Source: Chryseobacterium turcicum (lineage in GTDB: Bacteria > Bacteroidota > Bacteroidia > Flavobacteriales > Weeksellaceae). Taken from it: 64,000 nt of DNA. The stretch is taken from the NCBI RefSeq assembly GCF_021010565.1, contig NZ_JAJNAY010000001.1, positions 1,344,001 to 1,408,000 of the forward strand, read 5' to 3'. Both the position numbers and the translations under genes were made by a program. This document shows positions 62,271-64,000 of this stretch, in pieces; positions within the stretch are counted from its first letter, which is position 1; every line of letters begins with the position of its first letter. The notes beneath the pieces are model-generated. The model saw only the letters and a program-made list of their open reading frames with translations. It ran no database searches and was not told the DNA's origin.

Positions 62271-63403
62271 AAAATATATTAATCACAGGCGGAGCTGGTT
62301 TTATTGGTTCCAATATCGCTCTTAGTCTTATAAATAAAGGGTTTAATGTTACTGTTTTAGATAACTTATCACCTCAAATTCATGGAGATAATCCTGAGGT
62401 AAGCTCTTCACTTTATAAAAATATTATTGGTAAAGTTACCTTTATAAAAGGTACAGTTACTTCAAAAGAAAATTGGGTTGAGGCTATTAAAAATCAAGAT
62501 GCAATTATTCATTTGGCCGCGGAAACGGGTACCGGACAATCGATGTACGAAATTCAGAAATACATTGACGTTAATATTGGTGGTACAGGGTTGATGCTAG
62601 ACATATTAGCAAATAATAATCATACCATAAAAAAGGTTATTGTGGCTTCTTCTCGTGCTATTTATGGTGAAGGTAAATATGAATGTAAAGAGCATGGAAT
62701 TGTTTATCCTACCGAAAGACGTGAAGAAGAAATGTCAAAAGGTGATTTTTCATGCAAATGTCCTGTATGTAGCGAGACTGTTTCTATATTACCTACTACT
62801 GAAGACAGTAAAATACATCCCACTTCAGTATATGGTATTACCAAACAAAATCAGGAGCAATTGGTTTTGACGGTTTGTAAGTCTTTAAATATTGGAGCGG
62901 TCGCTTACAGGTATCAAAATGTTTACGGACCCGGACAGTCTTTACTAAATCCTTACACAGGAATACTATCTATTTTTTCTACAAGAATAAAGAATGGAAA
63001 TTCTATTAATATATTTGAAGACGGTAAAGAGACTCGTGATTTTGTCTATATAGATGATGTTGTAGAAGCAACTATCTTAGGATTAGAAAACGACAATGCC
63101 AATGGGCAGGTTTATAATGTGGGAACCGGTATAGCAACCGACGTTATTACTGTTGCTAATACTTTGGCTAAATATTACGAACGTAACATTCCTATACAAA
63201 TATCCGGGAACTATAGACTTGGAGACATACGACATAATTTTGCAGATATTACCAAAATAAAAGCAGAATTAGGTTTCGAATCTCAATGGTATTTTGAAAA
63301 AGGGATTAAAGCATTTACCAATTGGGTTAATGAGCAAGAAATTCCTGAAGATAAATACGAGCAGTCTATTGAAGAAATGAAAAATAAAGGCTTATACAAA
63401 TGA
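62267..63403 (+). CDS. NAD-dependent sugar epimerase with a cysteine-rich insert
   Basis: A 378-residue SDR enzyme acting on nucleotide sugars. The NAD site is ITGGAGFIGSNIALSL (about 5-20), the catalytic pair is Y189/K193 in YGITK with VASSRAIYG before it, and RYQNVYGPGQ follows. Between them (about 155-175) is a short insert with C163, C165 and C168 (CKCPVC), preceded by a cysteine in YECKEHG. This insert resembles dTDP-rhamnose 4-epimerase-like enzymes, which carry a CPxC zinc-ribbon-like segment; the substrate is therefore uncertain. Both ends overlap their neighbours by four bases. Confidence 0.85.
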   Translation: MKNILITGGAGFIGSNIALSLINKGFNVTVLDNLSPQIHGDNPEVSSSLYKNIIGKVTFIKGTVTSKENWVEAIKNQDAIIHLAAETGTGQSMYEIQKYIDVNIGGTGLMLDILANNNHTIKKVIVASSRAIYGEGKYECKEHGIVYPTERREEEMSKGDFSCKCPVCSETVSILPTTEDSKIHPTSVYGITKQNQEQLVLTVCKSLNIGAVAYRYQNVYGPGQSLLNPYTGILSIFSTRIKNGNSINIFEDGKETRDFVYIDDVVEATILGLENDNANGQVYNVGTGIATDVITVANTLAKYYERNIPIQISGNYRLGDIRHNFADITKIKAELGFESQWYFEKGIKAFTNWVNEQEIPEDKYEQSIEEMKNKGLYK

Positions 63404-64000
63404 GCAGAAAAATAGGAATTGTTACTGTTTTATATAACAGTGAGTCTGTACTCGAAGAGTTTTTTGAAACCTTAAGTACACAGACCTATAATAACTTTAT
63501 ATTATATGTGGTTGATAATCTTTCGCCAGATGGTTCTTTAGCATTAAGTGAAAAACTAGCAAGCCACTATCAATTCGAAACTAGAATCATCAAAAATGAT
63601 ACTAATTACGGGGTTGCCAAAGGCAATAATATAGGGATTAGAAGAGCTTTAGCTGATGACTGTGATTTGGTACTTTTATCAAACAATGATATTGCTCTTG
63701 AAGATAATTCAATTGATAAACTGTTAGTTGGTTTAGATAAAAACAATGCAGATATGGCTGTACCCAAAATTTATTTGTATGGTACAAAACAGATTTGGGC
63801 TGCAGGAGGGGGATTTGTAAAAAGAAACGGATTAACAGCACAATACGGTCAAGAGCAAGAGGACGAAGGACAATTTAATTCTGACCAAAAAGTAGATTAT
63901 GCCCCCACTTGTTTCATGCTCATTAAAAAAGAAGTTTTTGATAGTGTAGGATTAATGGATGAAAACTATTTTGTTTATTATGACGATACTGATTTTGTAT
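63400..64000 (+). CDS. Family 2 glycosyltransferase (partial, cut by window edge)
   Basis: The first 200 residues are visible. The GT-A fold is clear: IGIVTVLYNSESVLEEFFETLSTQTY (start), the VVDNLSPDGS loop, NYGVAKGNNIGIRRAL (about 68-83), the acidic LLSNNDIALE motif (about 90-99), and CFMLIKKEVFDSVGLMDENYFVYYDDTDF near 172-200, which is typical of rhamnosyltransferase-like members. The start overlaps the stop of the epimerase gene by four bases, so it continues the same operon. The C-terminal part lies beyond the right edge. Confidence 0.9.
   Translation, partial: MSRKIGIVTVLYNSESVLEEFFETLSTQTYNNFILYVVDNLSPDGSLALSEKLASHYQFETRIIKNDTNYGVAKGNNIGIRRALADDCDLVLLSNNDIALEDNSIDKLLVGLDKNNADMAVPKIYLYGTKQIWAAGGGFVKRNGLTAQYGQEQEDEGQFNSDQKVDYAPTCFMLIKKEVFDSVGLMDENYFVYYDDTDFV

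Noticed and set aside
1..64000. tRNA, rRNA, tmRNA genes or prophage modules
   Set aside because: No cloverleaf-like sequence, ribosomal segment, integrase or phage structural gene was recognised by reading both strands; a covariance-model scan would be needed to be certain about small RNAs.

Overview
This window looks like a chromosomal segment of a flavobacterium, most likely Chryseobacterium or a close Weeksellaceae relative. This is an inference from several signs. The base composition is AT-rich. Promoter candidates match the Bacteroidetes -7 element TAnnTTTG, and Shine-Dalgarno sequences are rare. There is a large secreted protein with a type IX secretion (Por) C-terminal domain, and the gene families (DUF1573, DUF72, DUF4241, LytTR with 7TM sensor, ArsR/DUF6428) are typical of the group. 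No transposase, tRNA, rRNA or CRISPR array was seen.

Layout. 1-9 kb is housekeeping: a truncated polyphosphate kinase 2, a DUF1573 protein, valyl-tRNA synthetase, a DUF4241 protein, a ribokinase-like sugar kinase, an alpha/beta hydrolase, an HD phosphohydrolase, a small membrane protein and a DUF72 protein. 9-15 kb is a minus-strand cluster of four unrecognised secreted proteins, a CHAP-like protein and a LytTR membrane sensor. 15-20 kb holds a two-gene XRE regulator/membrane module with a candidate double operator, then a leucine-rich T9SS cargo protein with a small membrane partner. 20-24 kb is the class I ribonucleotide reductase pair nrdB-nrdA, split by a DUF4145 zinc-ribbon gene and an array of strong hairpins. 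24-29 kb is a MacAB-like ABC export system. 30-32.6 kb is an arsenic operon (arsR, DUF6428, arsenate reductase, acr3) with two copies of an operator-like dyad. glyA and recX follow.

From 34.9 kb to the right edge lies a long plus-strand exopolysaccharide/capsule locus. Block one has a PglF/CapD-type dehydratase, Wza, Wzc, a TviB-type UDP-sugar dehydrogenase, WecB, Wzx, a pyruvyl transferase, glycosyltransferases, a Wzy-like polymerase, an initiating sugar transferase and a PglD-like acetyltransferase. A roughly 2.4-kb islet follows, with one orphan gene, a duplicated palindromic element and a 21-bp-period repeat. Then come a PglE-like aminotransferase and a second initiating transferase. Block two (57-64 kb) has its own candidate promoter, a second Wzc and Wzx, two hexapeptide acetyltransferases, a sugar epimerase and a glycosyltransferase cut by the window edge. 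The dehydratase, aminotransferase, acetyltransferase and sugar transferase together suggest a diacetylbacillosamine-type first sugar. TviB plus WecB suggest an N-acetylhexosaminuronic acid.

The intergenic spaces are unusually rich in dispersed palindromes and short tandem repeats. The two most unusual places are the islet at 52.3-54.8 kb and the hairpin array at 21.8-22.3 kb. They carry related palindromic elements.
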